Of a DNA stretch of 64,000 nucleotides, positions 63,935 through 64,000 are shown piece by piece (position 1 is the first letter of the stretch; every line of letters begins with the position of its first letter). The DNA lies in contig OZ244919.1 in NCBI GenBank assembly GCA_965221845.1, positions 3,410,001 to 3,474,000 of the forward strand, in the 5' to 3' direction. Made by a program: the position numbers and the translations under genes. The stretch comes from JAJEFO01 sp965221845 (lineage in GTDB: Bacteria > Pseudomonadota > Alphaproteobacteria > Rhodobacterales > Rhodobacteraceae). The notes under the pieces are model-generated. The model searched no databases. It was given only the letters and a program-made list of their open reading frames with translations, and had not been told where the DNA came from.

Positions 63935-64000
63935 GCGACCCGGCCTGGCGTGCCGGCGCGGCGCCTGACGTGTCCGGTCCGGGCCTTGCCGGCTGGCTTC
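63931..64000 (+). CDS. Start of probable olsA acyltransferase, cut by window end
   Basis: ATG 63931 overlaps the olsB stop by 4 bp and opens MSDPAWRAGAAPDVSGPGLA through GWL at the window end. Only 23 codons are visible. From the olsB-olsA gene order this should be the O-acyltransferase that completes ornithine lipid, but the sequence shown is not enough to prove it. Confidence 0.55.
   Translation, partial: MSDPAWRAGAAPDVSGPGLAGWL

Overview
The window is a GC-rich (roughly two thirds G+C) chromosomal segment of an alphaproteobacterium, most like a member of the Rhodobacterales. This rests on gene content: a short bacterial prolyl-tRNA synthetase, an HdaA next to a PerM-type permease, DUF1523, DUF6314 and DUF3553 proteins, a corrinoid-linked C1 gene set with the small 'virulence factor' protein, and the olsB-olsA start of ornithine-lipid synthesis. 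No rRNA gene or species marker is present, so the assignment is an inference.

Layout: 1-2154 LolD-like ATPase with a partial FtsX-type permease; 2245-5715 dnaE; 5798-9756 ppk, hdaA, perM; 10041-11375 proS. A remnant of an integrative element (11506-13361) follows, with two overlapping tyrosine recombinases, one intact and one truncated. Then come gene relics (13464-14756): a beta-CASP hydrolase without its N-terminus, a frameshifted hypothetical gene and a PanE-like fragment. 15142-19703 holds a PQQ-type sugar dehydrogenase, a small membrane protein, a broken PIN gene, a P1-family peptidase and DUF1523. 19859-30593 holds parE, lolDC, cvpA-purF, radA, mlaFE and alr. 31439-36124 is a tetrahydrofolate/corrinoid C1 block. 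36514-39492 is yajC-secD-secF, followed by a TauE/SafE pseudogene carrying a 194-bp MITE. 40446-45136 holds an Mth938-like gene, ccmAB, bioY, DUF6314 and DUF3179.

45719-57218 is an insertion-sequence hotspot. It contains IS66-, IS30-, IS110-, IS4/Tn5-like and a further DDE-type element, several nested, with exact target duplications on three of them. It also contains two near-identical segments each carrying tRNA-Ser(CGA) plus the same IS, and the remains of a small host operon. Nearly every transposase reading frame there is broken.

Housekeeping resumes with rplU-rpmA, a GNAT gene, obgE-proB-proA, a DUF3553 gene and olsB-olsA (the last cut by the window end). Many neighbouring genes overlap by 1-13 bp. 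The contrast between intact core genes and many frameshifted accessory genes suggests recent IS expansion and gene decay.
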